Both the position numbers and the translations under genes were made by a program. From Chryseobacterium populi (GTDB taxonomy: Bacteria > Bacteroidota > Bacteroidia > Flavobacteriales > Weeksellaceae), in assembly GCF_000282115.1 (NCBI RefSeq), contig NZ_AKJY01000035.1, forward strand, positions 42,184 through 106,183: a DNA stretch of 64,000 nt, given 5' to 3'. Each line of letters begins with the position of its first letter. The stretch's first letter is position 1. The notes under the pieces were generated by a model, which was not told the origin of the DNA, did not search any database, and saw nothing but the letters and a program-made list of their open reading frames with translations. Positions 8,550 through 15,895 of this stretch are shown in pieces.

Positions 8550-9668
8550 CTAATTAATATTTTCACTTAAAAAAATATTTAATTTTTCGGGAGAAATATC
8601 TTTTTTAATAATTTTCCCCGAAGAATCTAAGAGGAAATTACTGGGAAACTTATTTATCATATAATGTTTTGCTTTTATTCCATTTTCATCTAAATAATGA
8701 ACCCAGTTCAACTGCTGTTCCTGAATAACCTTCTTCCATTTTCCCAGATCTTTTGTTCTGTCTGTAGAGATGTTTACAATTTCAAATCCTCTATATTTAT
8801 ATTGTGAATAGATTTCTCTATATGCAGGCATTTGTTCTAAACAAGGAGCACAGTAAGAAAACCAAAAATCAATGAGAGTATAGCTTTTTCCTAAAGTTGA
8901 AAGTATTTTTTTATTTTGAAAATTTAAATTGGGAAATGTATTTCCTAAAGCAGTTTTTTTTGCTTTTTTGAGATCGTTCTCAAAAATTAATCCAACAGAA
9001 GATTTTTTTATTGTAGGGTGTAAGTTATTGAAAATATTAAGATACTCTTGTTTAAATCCTTTCGATTCAAATTTCCCAACTATTTTCCAGAATAAAACGT
9101 AAGATTTTGGGATTTTATTTGCCATATTTAATAATAAGGAATCCTCATGCCGGTCAAGAACTGCATAAAGCTCCTGCAAGCTGTCGATTGTAGGTTGCCC
9201 AACTTTATAATCTCTTTTATAAATATTATTCTGTATACTGTCTATCTTATTTTTCTTAAATAAATAGGAGGACAGATAGGTATTGTAATCATTTATCTCA
9301 TGATAAGAACTATCATTTTTATCAAGAATGATTTTTTTAGTTTCCGAGTCAAATTTTATAATATTTGTGTGGTGTGAAATGTAAAAAAGCTCTGAAATGT
9401 CAAATACTTTATTTCTTTCAGTTTTAAATAAGAAGCGAAAAGGTAAAGGAATACTTTTACCATAACCCGGAATATTAAAGATATATTGTCCGCTATTTAT
9501 TGTTGAAGAATCTCCGGCAAAATTTTTATAATACTTTTCATTATATAGACTTATTAATCTCAATGTTTTCTGATACTTATCATTAATATCTTTTCCAATG
9601 ACTTTTCCTTGAGAAAAAGTATTTAAAGAAATTAAAATACTAAATAGTAAAAAGAAATTTCGTTTCAT
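8550..9668 (-). CDS. TlpA-like secreted thioredoxin-domain protein
   Basis: A 372-residue protein with an N-terminal signal peptide (MKRNFFLLFSILISLNTFSQ), a long family-specific region of about 220 residues, and a C-terminal TlpA/AhpC-TSA thioredoxin domain. The redox motif is FSYCAPC, with cysteines at residues 273 and 276, followed by EIVNISTDR and a cis-Pro-like FPSNFLLD segment. It probably acts as an extracytoplasmic thiol-disulfide oxidoreductase. It lies 72 bp downstream of the Cys-rich leader peptide gene on the same strand, which suggests it oxidises, isomerises or reduces that six-Cys peptide (inference). The two genes lie between duplicated hairpins. Confidence 0.87.
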   Translation of the reverse strand: MKRNFFLLFSILISLNTFSQGKVIGKDINDKYQKTLRLISLYNEKYYKNFAGDSSTINSGQYIFNIPGYGKSIPLPFRFLFKTERNKVFDISELFYISHHTNIIKFDSETKKIILDKNDSSYHEINDYNTYLSSYLFKKNKIDSIQNNIYKRDYKVGQPTIDSLQELYAVLDRHEDSLLLNMANKIPKSYVLFWKIVGKFESKGFKQEYLNIFNNLHPTIKKSSVGLIFENDLKKAKKTALGNTFPNLNFQNKKILSTLGKSYTLIDFWFSYCAPCLEQMPAYREIYSQYKYRGFEIVNISTDRTKDLGKWKKVIQEQQLNWVHYLDENGIKAKHYMINKFPSNFLLDSSGKIIKKDISPEKLNIFLSENIN

Positions 9669-9740
9669 TCAAAAGTTTTAAATAAAGTTACAAAGAAAGA
9701 CTGTTGAATCTAACAGCCTCCCTTATTTTCTGAAATGTTA

Positions 9741-9941
9741 TTAGCAAAATCTTAGCTCATAACCCTCGTCACAGGCTCCTGCTCCTCCACATGGTCCGCA
9801 AGTGCCGGTTGTTTTATTACAGCAATGCCATGAATCTCCATTTCCAATTCCATTACCGGGATAAATTTTGCCGGTAGATTGACCATCTGCTCCAATTATA
9901 GTTTTCAAATTTTTTCGCAATAATTTTTTTAGATTTTTCAT
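9741..9941 (-). CDS. Bacteriocin-like Cys-rich peptide with double-glycine-type leader
   Basis: A 66-residue peptide. The N-terminus MKNLKKLLRKNLKTIIGADG is a basic amphipathic leader like the Chryseobacterium 'bacteriocin-like' family (MKNLKKL...LK.I.GG), here with Gly-Ala where Gly-Gly is usual. The predicted core is Gly-rich with six cysteines (HCC, TCGPC, ACDE and a C-terminal FC), enough for three disulfides. Leader cleavage by a C39 peptidase exporter is an inference; none is encoded nearby. It is the first gene of a likely two-gene unit with the TlpA-like oxidoreductase. A 12-bp palindrome (TGATTGCAATCA, 9973-9984) lies about 30 bp upstream of the start. Whether it is a toxin, signal or secreted structural peptide is unknown. 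Confidence 0.8.
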   Translation of the reverse strand: MKNLKKLLRKNLKTIIGADGQSTGKIYPGNGIGNGDSWHCCNKTTGTCGPCGGAGACDEGYELRFC

Positions 9942-10269
9942 AGTAAATAAATTTTAAATTAATAATTATTTGTGATTGCAATCAGTAGTAAGTATACAAA
10001 ATAATTTTATTCACCATAAAAGGAATTTTTGTTTTCTAAAACTTCGTAAATGTGTAGGATATGAGTAGAAAAAGGTGGTTGTTTATATTATAATATTTTC
10101 AGGGAAGCTTTAATTGGTTATTAATTTTAATCCGATCTTTTTGGATCGATTCCTTTTTCTTCAATCAATTTTGCAATTTTGAAAGCCCAACACTTAGATT
10201 TTTGTTAATGTTAAAATGATTTTGTTATTTTTTATCTCAAATGAAGTTGTATTCAGAAATTCCAAATAA
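9942..10269. other. Gene-free AT-rich interval
   Basis: No intact gene. Holds the palindrome TGATTGCAATCA (9973-9984), a possible operator for the peptide gene, and a short minus-strand open segment (10127-10204) that encodes KCWAFKIAKLIEEKGIDPKR before a stop and has an upstream stop and no start codon. This reads like the tail of a decayed gene; its family is not recognised. Confidence 0.5.
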
Positions 10270-10301
10270 AAAAAGAGAATCACATTGTGGTTCTCTTTTT
10301 T
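10270..10301 (-). terminator. Terminator hairpin after the AhpD-like gene (repeat copy 2)
   Basis: Identical for 32 bp to the hairpin after tRNA-fMet. On the minus strand it follows the AhpD-like gene and is followed by seven T, so it can work as that gene's terminator. Confidence 0.8.
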
Positions 10302-10329
10302 ATTAAATCAATTCTAACTTTTAGAAAAA

Positions 10330-10782
10330 CTATCCGAACATTCCCACCTGGTAATCTCCCGGAACCTGTTGGAAGGCAATATTGAAACGGTTCCAGACGT
10401 TAATGGCATTCACCACTAAAGTAAGGTCAATGATCTCTTCTTCGGAAAACTGTTTTTTTGCATTTTCATAAGCTGTATCCGGAACATGGAGACTGTTCAC
10501 TGCTTCTGCCCATTCCAGAGCTGCTCTTTCCCTGTCTGTATAATATGGAGTTTCTCTCCATGCACTCAGCCCGTAAAGACGCTGTTCTGTTTCGCCCATA
10601 GCACGAAGTTCTTTAGAATGCATATCAAGGCAGTACGCACACTGGTTGATCTGGGATACCCTGAAATCAATAAGCTCCATCAGCTTTCTGTCAATAGTGG
10701 AATGCTTCAAATACTGAGTAATTCCAAAGATCGGAGTAATCGCTTTTTTCCCTTTTTCGAATAAATTAATTCTTGGTTCCAT
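10330..10782 (-). CDS. AhpD-like carboxymuconolactone decarboxylase family protein
   Basis: A 150-residue CMD/AhpD-fold protein with the peroxidase-type motif QCAYCLDMH: redox cysteines at 48 and 51 and His55, as in AhpD alkylhydroperoxidases. It probably reduces peroxides or relays electrons through the CxxC pair. The family often forms homo-oligomers in the cytoplasm; there is no signal peptide. It is a single gene with its own terminator. A second, more distant relative sits at 37685. The upstream region shows no clear promoter motif. Confidence 0.9.
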   Translation of the reverse strand: MEPRINLFEKGKKAITPIFGITQYLKHSTIDRKLMELIDFRVSQINQCAYCLDMHSKELRAMGETEQRLYGLSAWRETPYYTDRERAALEWAEAVNSLHVPDTAYENAKKQFSEEEIIDLTLVVNAINVWNRFNIAFQQVPGDYQVGMFG

Positions 10783-10944
10783 AAGATTTTAATTTTGGTT
10801 GTTATACCTTAATGACAAACGAATTTTAAATTCTGGACAAAAAATGTTATATTTTTTTATGTTTTTTTGTAGATGAGAGGAAATCTGAAAGTTAATGGCC
10901 TTATGTATTGATTTTTATGCCATCTTTATTGTAAAGTTTAAAAT

Positions 10945-11514
10945 ATGGAAACAATCATAATTTCGGAAAGAAAGAAATCAGTAATAACGGATGCGGTTCT
11001 TATGGTTATCTTCTGTATAGTTCCATTATTTTTCTTTATTAAATGGTGGTTTGCTGTTCGTGAAGACCATATATTTATTGTCTTTTTGATATTGTTGACG
11101 CTGGTTTTTCCCATGGTTATGGTTTCAGGCTATCTCTGGGACATTAAAAAGAAAATCATTTTATCCAAAGCCGGTATGAAGATACGTTATGGAAGAAATA
11201 TTGTTGATATTTTACATGGTGAAGGGACCTTCAATATACTTCCTGACCTTGATGTTTCATGGAATAAGATCTCAGGATTTTTTATTGATCGTTGCGAACG
11301 TAAAGAACCAACTGAAGGTGGCGGCTATTCTACAGTAACAAAGTACAGCCTTCTTATTAAAATTAGAGATAGAGAAAAAGCATTGTATAATTTTAAAGAG
11401 ACCGGAGAGAATTATTATTCTGTCGGACTGGGTAAATTTAGTGAATCTCCTGGTGAGATTTTGGAGATCTGTGAAAGATTTCAGCAGAATATAAATGAAA
11501 GAAATAACAGTTGA
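10945..11514 (+). CDS. Hypothetical membrane protein with two N-terminal helices
   Basis: A 189-residue protein of no recognised family. Residues about 17-32 and 43-65 are hydrophobic helices separated by a short loop (WWFAVREDH); the remaining 120 residues are soluble and mostly beta, with ISGFFIDRCERKEPTEGGGYSTVTKYSLLIKIRDREKA. The architecture resembles bacterial PH-like membrane proteins, which is only a structural impression. It stands alone and is convergent with the 11617 gene, with a strong terminator and a perfect palindrome between them. Confidence 0.7.
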   Translation: METIIISERKKSVITDAVLMVIFCIVPLFFFIKWWFAVREDHIFIVFLILLTLVFPMVMVSGYLWDIKKKIILSKAGMKIRYGRNIVDILHGEGTFNILPDLDVSWNKISGFFIDRCERKEPTEGGGYSTVTKYSLLIKIRDREKALYNFKETGENYYSVGLGKFSESPGEILEICERFQQNINERNNS

Positions 11515-11545
11515 AATTTTCACGGATGTGGGCTTCTATAAAAGA

Positions 11546-11573
11546 AAAATCCTGCTTCAAAAAGCAGGATTTT
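11546..11573. terminator. Terminator between convergent genes
   Basis: Twelve-base perfect stem AAAATCCTGCTT / AAGCAGGATTTT with loop CAAA; A and T runs on both sides suit bidirectional termination. Confidence 0.85.
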
Positions 11574-11582
11574 ATATCTGTA

Positions 11583-11604
11583 AACTTATGATCGATCATA
11601 AGTT
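11583..11604. repeat. Perfect 22-bp palindrome
   Basis: AACTTATGATCGATCATAAG followed by TT is its own reverse complement without a spacer. It lies in the 100-bp gap between two convergent genes, just after the terminator hairpin. Function unknown; no loop, so more like a protein-binding site than a terminator. Confidence 0.7.
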
Positions 11605-11616
11605 ATCATTCATTAT

Positions 11617-12198
11617 CTACGGGGCAAGTTCTGCGTAAGGTCTAAGTTTAATATCCTCCGCCATGGTCTGGCCTAAGAATTCAGTTTTCTGATTTCCTTT
11701 CATTCTTCCTGCGGCAGCATTGGCATTGAAATAAGCTTCACTTAATTTAGTAGCAATTTCAGCAGGGTTGAAATCTATTTTTGTATCACCTTCAACACCT
11801 AAATACCCATTTTTTCTCGTGAGATAAGTGATATAGTTTTTATAATTGATCAGTGTATTTCTTAAATAGGTCGTATGGTATTCCATACATTTTTTTGCTT
11901 TTTTAGAAGAGTTGTTCAGAATACAGTTATTCATATTCCCTCTGTACAAACGCCATTCGGATTCCAAAATACCGTATTCTTTTCCTAAAGCGACTTTTCC
12001 GTTGGTAAGGATGTTATTATCACCTTCTTTTGTAGCAATGGTTTGCAGGTGCCCGATTACAAGCGGAACGGTGTTTTCAATTTTGGTTTTCGTTTCTTTT
12101 AAAGAGCTGAAATCTGCAGCCGGAGAATTTTTCTTTTGAGCAGTTGTTACGTTAAAAATCAATAGTAATAGTACAATCAATAAATTATATCTTTTCAT
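11617..12198 (-). CDS. Hypothetical exported protein
   Basis: A 193-residue protein with a signal peptide (MKRYNLLIVLLLLIFNVTTAQ) and a mature helical, Lys-rich domain containing two cysteines about 17 residues apart (NNCILNNSSKKAKKCMEYH). No catalytic motif was recognised. It is probably periplasmic or outer-membrane-attached. It stands alone, divergent from the BlaI operon, and shares the 320-bp regulatory gap with it. Confidence 0.72.
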   Translation of the reverse strand: MKRYNLLIVLLLLIFNVTTAQKKNSPAADFSSLKETKTKIENTVPLVIGHLQTIATKEGDNNILTNGKVALGKEYGILESEWRLYRGNMNNCILNNSSKKAKKCMEYHTTYLRNTLINYKNYITYLTRKNGYLGVEGDTKIDFNPAEIATKLSEAYFNANAAAGRMKGNQKTEFLGQTMAEDIKLRPYAELAP

Positions 12199-12420
12199 GA
12201 GAAATTTTTAAAGCACTAAAATAAATATATTTTCTCATTTTAAGCACATTCATTTTAGTTTTATTTAATAAAAATTAACAAGTTTTAAGAATTTACTGTC
12301 AAATTAAGTATTTTAATATTGATTATTCAGGCTATAAATTTTCTTCATTAAAAATTTAACATATTTTAATAAAAAATAAATAACTGATTATCAATTATTT
12401 GTGTCTGTTTTCATTTTATC

Positions 12421-12434
12421 ACTAAAAAAATAGT
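12421..12434. promoter_or_regulatory. BlaI-type operator 1
   Basis: ACTA-N6-TAGT dyad with an AAAAAA spacer, adjoining the -33 TTG of the blaI promoter (shared base 12434). Same half-sites and spacer length as operator 2; centres 47 bp apart. Confidence 0.6.
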
Positions 12435-12463
12435 TGTTTGGTTCGGATTTATTTCTACATTTG
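12434..12463 (+). promoter_or_regulatory. Promoter of the blaI-M56 operon
   Basis: TTG at 12434-12436, 19-base spacer, then TACATTTG (12456-12463), matching the Bacteroidota TTTG/TAnnTTTG pattern. Flanked by two matching dyads that would block it when bound. Confidence 0.7.
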
Positions 12464-12467
12464 TATA

Positions 12468-12481
12468 ACTAATTTCTTAGT
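12468..12481. promoter_or_regulatory. BlaI-type operator 2
   Basis: ACTA-ATTTCT-TAGT dyad; the flanks extend the symmetry to TATAACTAA / TTAGTGATA. It covers the predicted transcription start, 5-18 bases after the -7 element. Confidence 0.65.
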
Positions 12482-12521
12482 GATATAGAAACGACAATGT
12501 TTTTATATCTGATAATGATAA

Positions 12522-12899
12522 ATGAAACAGGATATGAAAATTCAGACTTTAACAAAAGCAGAAGAACAGGTAATGCAGTATTTATGGAAACTGGAAAAAG
12601 GGTTTCTTAAAGATATCCTTGATTTATTTCCTGATCCGAAACCACATACCAATACTGTTTCTACTATTTTAAAAGTATTAAAGGATAAAGAATTTGTAGA
12701 ATATAGTGTCTACGGAAGACAGCATGAGTATTTTCCGTTGATTTCAAAGGAACAGTATTCAGGAAAAACGATGAAAAGTCTTGTGAAGAATTATTTTAAA
12801 GGTTCTTACAAAAGTGCAGTTTCATTTCTGGTAGAAAAAAATGAAATGACTGTAGAAGATCTTGAAATGTTATTAAACGAACTCAAAAAGAAAAACTAA
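12522..12899 (+). CDS. BlaI/MecI/CopY-family winged-helix repressor
   Basis: A 125-residue repressor of the BlaI family. It has LTKAEEQVMQYLWKLEKGFLKD at the N-terminus and the recognition helix region PKPHTNTVSTILKVLKDKEFV, then a C-terminal dimerisation helix. In the classical system the paired M56 protease inactivates the repressor when it senses beta-lactam or cell-wall stress. It is followed after 1 bp by the M56 gene, and the two ACTA-N6-TAGT dyads upstream point to autoregulation. The start may be the first or fifth codon (two in-frame ATGs). No beta-lactamase gene is present, so the target is probably this operon itself. Confidence 0.93.
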   Translation: MKQDMKIQTLTKAEEQVMQYLWKLEKGFLKDILDLFPDPKPHTNTVSTILKVLKDKEFVEYSVYGRQHEYFPLISKEQYSGKTMKSLVKNYFKGSYKSAVSFLVEKNEMTVEDLEMLLNELKKKN

Positions 12900-12900
12900 T

Positions 12901-14715
12901 ATGGAAGCCATATTTCTGTACTTTGGGAAAGTAATTGTATGCTCAGGTGTAACGTTTTTGTATTATCAGTTGTCTTTAAAGGACAAGACATTTCATCATT
13001 ATAACAGATTTTATCTTTTATCAGCCATGTTACTGTCATTATTGCTGCCACTGATCAGGGTAGATGATTTTACAATAGAGGTAAGCAATGAAGTATATGT
13101 ATTAATAAATAAGGTACAGAATTTTAATTCAGATAAAACAATAAACAATGACCACATTTATTTTAGAATTATTTTTTCAGCTTTGGGATTGGTTTCTCTC
13201 TATTTTTTAGGGAAATTTATGTATGGGATTTTTAGAATTCAACAACTTAAGCACCAATTTCAAAAAGAAAGTTTTGACGGGATCAATTTTTACCGTACAA
13301 ACCTTACCGAAGCTCCGTTTTCTTACTTTAAAAACCTGTTCTGGAAAAATACCATTGTATTGAATTCAGACATCGGAAAGCAGATTTTAAAGCATGAAAT
13401 GGTACATATTGAGCAGAAACATTCACTGGATAAAATTTTTATTCAGATCATTACCTCTGTTTTCTGGTTCAATCCGTTCTTTCATATCATCAAAAAAGAA
13501 CTCAATCTAATCCACGAATATCTGGCTGATAAGAAAGCCGTAAAACAATCGGACACAAAAGCATTTGCGCAGATGCTTTTAGCAAGTCACTTTTCCGGAA
13601 CACAGTTACCTGCAACCAGTCCGTTTTTAAGTTCAAATTTAAAAAAACGACTCAAAATGTTACAAAAACCCAAAACCAAATTCGGATATGCGCGAAGAAT
13701 TTTTGCATTGCCGGTTTTATTTTCAGTAGCCTTTGCTTATATGGTAAATGCCAAGAATAAAGAAATCAAAGAAACGAATATAGCAATCGAACAGGCCGTT
13801 TCTCAAATTAAAAAAGACACGGTAAAAAATGAAAGGATCAATACCATCGATATTGTTCAGCAAAAACAATTAAGAAAAAGAGAAACTGAAAAGTTAACCG
13901 ATCTTGGAAAGAAGATTCAGGAAAAAAGCAAAGCATTAAAAGAGCTGAAACCTGAGAGTAAAGAATTTCAGAAGAACGTTGATGAGCTGAGCTCACTTTC
14001 AGAAGAAATGGGGAAAATTACCAGCTCAGACGATTTCAGAATGGCCTATACCATCAATGGAAATGAAGTAAGAAAAATTAATGATTACTTCAAATCAGAT
14101 GAATGGAAAAATAAAATGAAAGAGCTTAAGAAGATGGAAATTGAAATCCCTGAAATACCGGAAATCAATTTTGAATATCCTGATGTTCCACTACCACCGA
14201 ATGCTCCTGATGCACCAAGAGTTAATATGTATAGCTTTAAAGATCTGCAGGATATAAAATGGAGCGCTGAAGATAAAGCTAAAGCTGCTGCAAATGCCAA
14301 AAATGCTATGGAAACTGTTACAAAACGGGCTAAAATTGACAGAAAGAGAGCCAAACTGAATGAAAAACGGGCTAAGCTGGATATGGAAAGAGCCAAGCTT
14401 GATGCTGAAAGAAGAGCTTTGGACGGAAATAACAGAAAAGTATACATTTATGGTACCACAAGTTTTAATGATTCAAAGAATCCGGTAACTATAAGACTGA
14501 GCTCTGACTTTAAAAAAAATGCTGACGCTTTTACCGTTTCAAAAATAACAAATCTTAATTCGACCTATGATAATATGAAATTTTATATCAACGGTATTGA
14601 AGTAAGCAAGAAAGATATTGATGCTTTAAAACCTGACCAGATCAAAAGTATGAATGTAAATAAACGTACCAAAGATGGAGAGCCTTCAGGAGAAATAAGA
14701 ATTCAGACAAAATAA
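12901..14715 (+). CDS. M56-family (BlaR1-like) membrane metallopeptidase with TonB-plug-like tail
   Basis: A 604-residue protein. N-terminal membrane helices span residues 1-110; the zinc-protease motif HEMVH lies in the cytoplasmic loop, followed by NPFFHIIKKELNLIHEYLADKKA as in M56 peptidases; another membrane helix is near residue 270. The remaining half is periplasmic: a Lys/Glu-rich coiled coil, a Pro-rich strand (PDVPLPPNAPDAPR), a five-fold heptad repeat at residues 476-510 (RAKIDRK, RAKLNEK, RAKLDME, RAKLDAE, RRALDGN), and a C-terminal domain resembling TonB-receptor plugs (FYINGIEVSKKDIDALKPD). It presumably cleaves or relieves BlaI on a signal. It has no penicillin-binding sensor domain, so the ligand differs from that of true BlaR1. 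Confidence 0.92.
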   Translation: MEAIFLYFGKVIVCSGVTFLYYQLSLKDKTFHHYNRFYLLSAMLLSLLLPLIRVDDFTIEVSNEVYVLINKVQNFNSDKTINNDHIYFRIIFSALGLVSLYFLGKFMYGIFRIQQLKHQFQKESFDGINFYRTNLTEAPFSYFKNLFWKNTIVLNSDIGKQILKHEMVHIEQKHSLDKIFIQIITSVFWFNPFFHIIKKELNLIHEYLADKKAVKQSDTKAFAQMLLASHFSGTQLPATSPFLSSNLKKRLKMLQKPKTKFGYARRIFALPVLFSVAFAYMVNAKNKEIKETNIAIEQAVSQIKKDTVKNERINTIDIVQQKQLRKRETEKLTDLGKKIQEKSKALKELKPESKEFQKNVDELSSLSEEMGKITSSDDFRMAYTINGNEVRKINDYFKSDEWKNKMKELKKMEIEIPEIPEINFEYPDVPLPPNAPDAPRVNMYSFKDLQDIKWSAEDKAKAAANAKNAMETVTKRAKIDRKRAKLNEKRAKLDMERAKLDAERRALDGNNRKVYIYGTTSFNDSKNPVTIRLSSDFKKNADAFTVSKITNLNSTYDNMKFYINGIEVSKKDIDALKPDQIKSMNVNKRTKDGEPSGEIRIQTK

Positions 14716-14729
14716 TAAAGTCCCGAATT

Positions 14730-14757
14730 AGCTTTGTCAATATAAATTGGCAAAGCT
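14730..14757 (+). terminator. Hairpin after the M56 gene
   Basis: Twelve-base stem AGCTTTGTCAAT / ATTGGCAAAGCT with loop ATAA and a trailing T-run. It sits before the GLPGLI gene, so readthrough would be needed for a three-gene operon. Confidence 0.8.
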
Positions 14758-14774
14758 TTTTTATATATCAACCT

Positions 14775-15683
14775 ATGAAAAACAATATTTTACTTTTTTT
14801 ATTTTTTAGCATATTCACTAATGCACAGATCAACAGATTCTTCTATGAATATAAGTTTATTCCGGATTCTAATGATAAAGCCGATGTAAAAAAGGAGATG
14901 ATGCTTCTGGATATTGATAAAAACGGTTCCAGCTATTACAGCAGAGATAAGTTTGTCGCAGATTCCACTTCACAGGCCGATCTGGAAAAACAGATCAAAG
15001 GCGGATCAGGAAATATAAACATCAATAGAAGCGAAAGACCGGGACAGGTTTCTTATAAAGTAACCAAGCAGTATCCTGATTTTAAGACATATCTGTTTAC
15101 AAGAGTTTCTACCGACCAGTACAAAGTGAAAGAAGATGCAAAACCGGAATGGAAAATTCTTTCTGATAAACAGAAAATAGGGGAGTATAATGCCCAAAAA
15201 GCAACAACCAGTTTTGGCGGAAGAGAATGGACCGCATGGTTTACTACTGATATTCCTTTTCAGGATGGACCCTACAAATTCTATGGTTTGCCGGGATTAA
15301 TTGTAAAAATTGAAGATTCTACGGGATCACATATCATGACCCTGGTGGGCAACAAAACAATTCAGTCTCCCGCAGCAGCCGAAAAACAAATAGAAATGCC
15401 TCAAAATGTAAGGGTACTCGGAATGGGCGGAAAAGAAATTGAAGTTACAAAAGATCAGTACAAAAAAGTATGGAAAGCTTATGTGAATGATCCCTCCAAA
15501 AATATGCGGGAAATGATGATGAGAAACAGTGGGGATTCAAACACGAAAGTAGCTTTTAAAGTAAGAACTTCTGATGGAAAAGAGATCTCAGACCCTAATC
15601 AGGTGTTCAGGGAAATGGAAAAGCGTACCAAAGAAAGTTTAAAAAAGAATAACAATCCTATCGAACCTGATCTGGTGAATTAA
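14775..15683 (+). CDS. GLPGLI family protein
   Basis: A 302-residue exported protein with a signal peptide (MKNNILLFLFFSIFTNAQ) and the family-defining GLPGLI motif intact at residues 171-176, preceded by FQDGPYKFY and followed by VKIEDSTGSH. The family is specific to Bacteroidota; its function is unknown. The C-terminus is charged and Lys-rich. It begins 59 bp after the M56 gene, with a hairpin between them, so it may be partly coexpressed with the BlaI-M56 pair, an arrangement that would suggest an envelope function. Confidence 0.93.
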   Translation: MKNNILLFLFFSIFTNAQINRFFYEYKFIPDSNDKADVKKEMMLLDIDKNGSSYYSRDKFVADSTSQADLEKQIKGGSGNININRSERPGQVSYKVTKQYPDFKTYLFTRVSTDQYKVKEDAKPEWKILSDKQKIGEYNAQKATTSFGGREWTAWFTTDIPFQDGPYKFYGLPGLIVKIEDSTGSHIMTLVGNKTIQSPAAAEKQIEMPQNVRVLGMGGKEIEVTKDQYKKVWKAYVNDPSKNMREMMMRNSGDSNTKVAFKVRTSDGKEISDPNQVFREMEKRTKESLKKNNNPIEPDLVN

Positions 15684-15830
15684 CAAAACATATTTTTCTA
15701 ATCAAAACAGGGTAATTAATTGAGTTATCCTGTTTTTTTGTTTTATTATTTTTAAATCAAATTCCACTCCTGTGACTGAAAAAATGCGAAATACAGGGAA
15801 TAATAATCTTCACGTTCGAGCTGCTTAAAT

Positions 15831-15862
15831 AAAGAATCCCGGAACGAGTTCCGGGATTCTTT
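15831..15862 (-). terminator. Terminator, 14-bp stem
   Basis: AAAGAATCCCGGAA / TTCCGGGATTCTTT with loop CGAG. Located between convergent genes; serves the transaldolase gene on the minus strand and possibly the GLPGLI gene. Confidence 0.85.
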
Positions 15863-15890
15863 ATTGTGTATTCTTTATTGTGTATTCTTT
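15856..15890. repeat. 14-bp tandem repeat, 2.5 copies
   Basis: ATTCTTTATTGTGT occurs twice in a row (15856-15869, 15870-15883) followed by a half copy, beginning in the arm of the terminator. Looks like a slippage duplication. Confidence 0.7.
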
Positions 15891-15895
15891 TATGA

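Noticed and set aside
10127..10204. Short minus-strand frame encoding KCWAFKIAKLIEEKGIDPKR
   Set aside because: It looks protein-like but has a stop just upstream and no start codon; too short to call a gene or name a family, so only noted in the interval.
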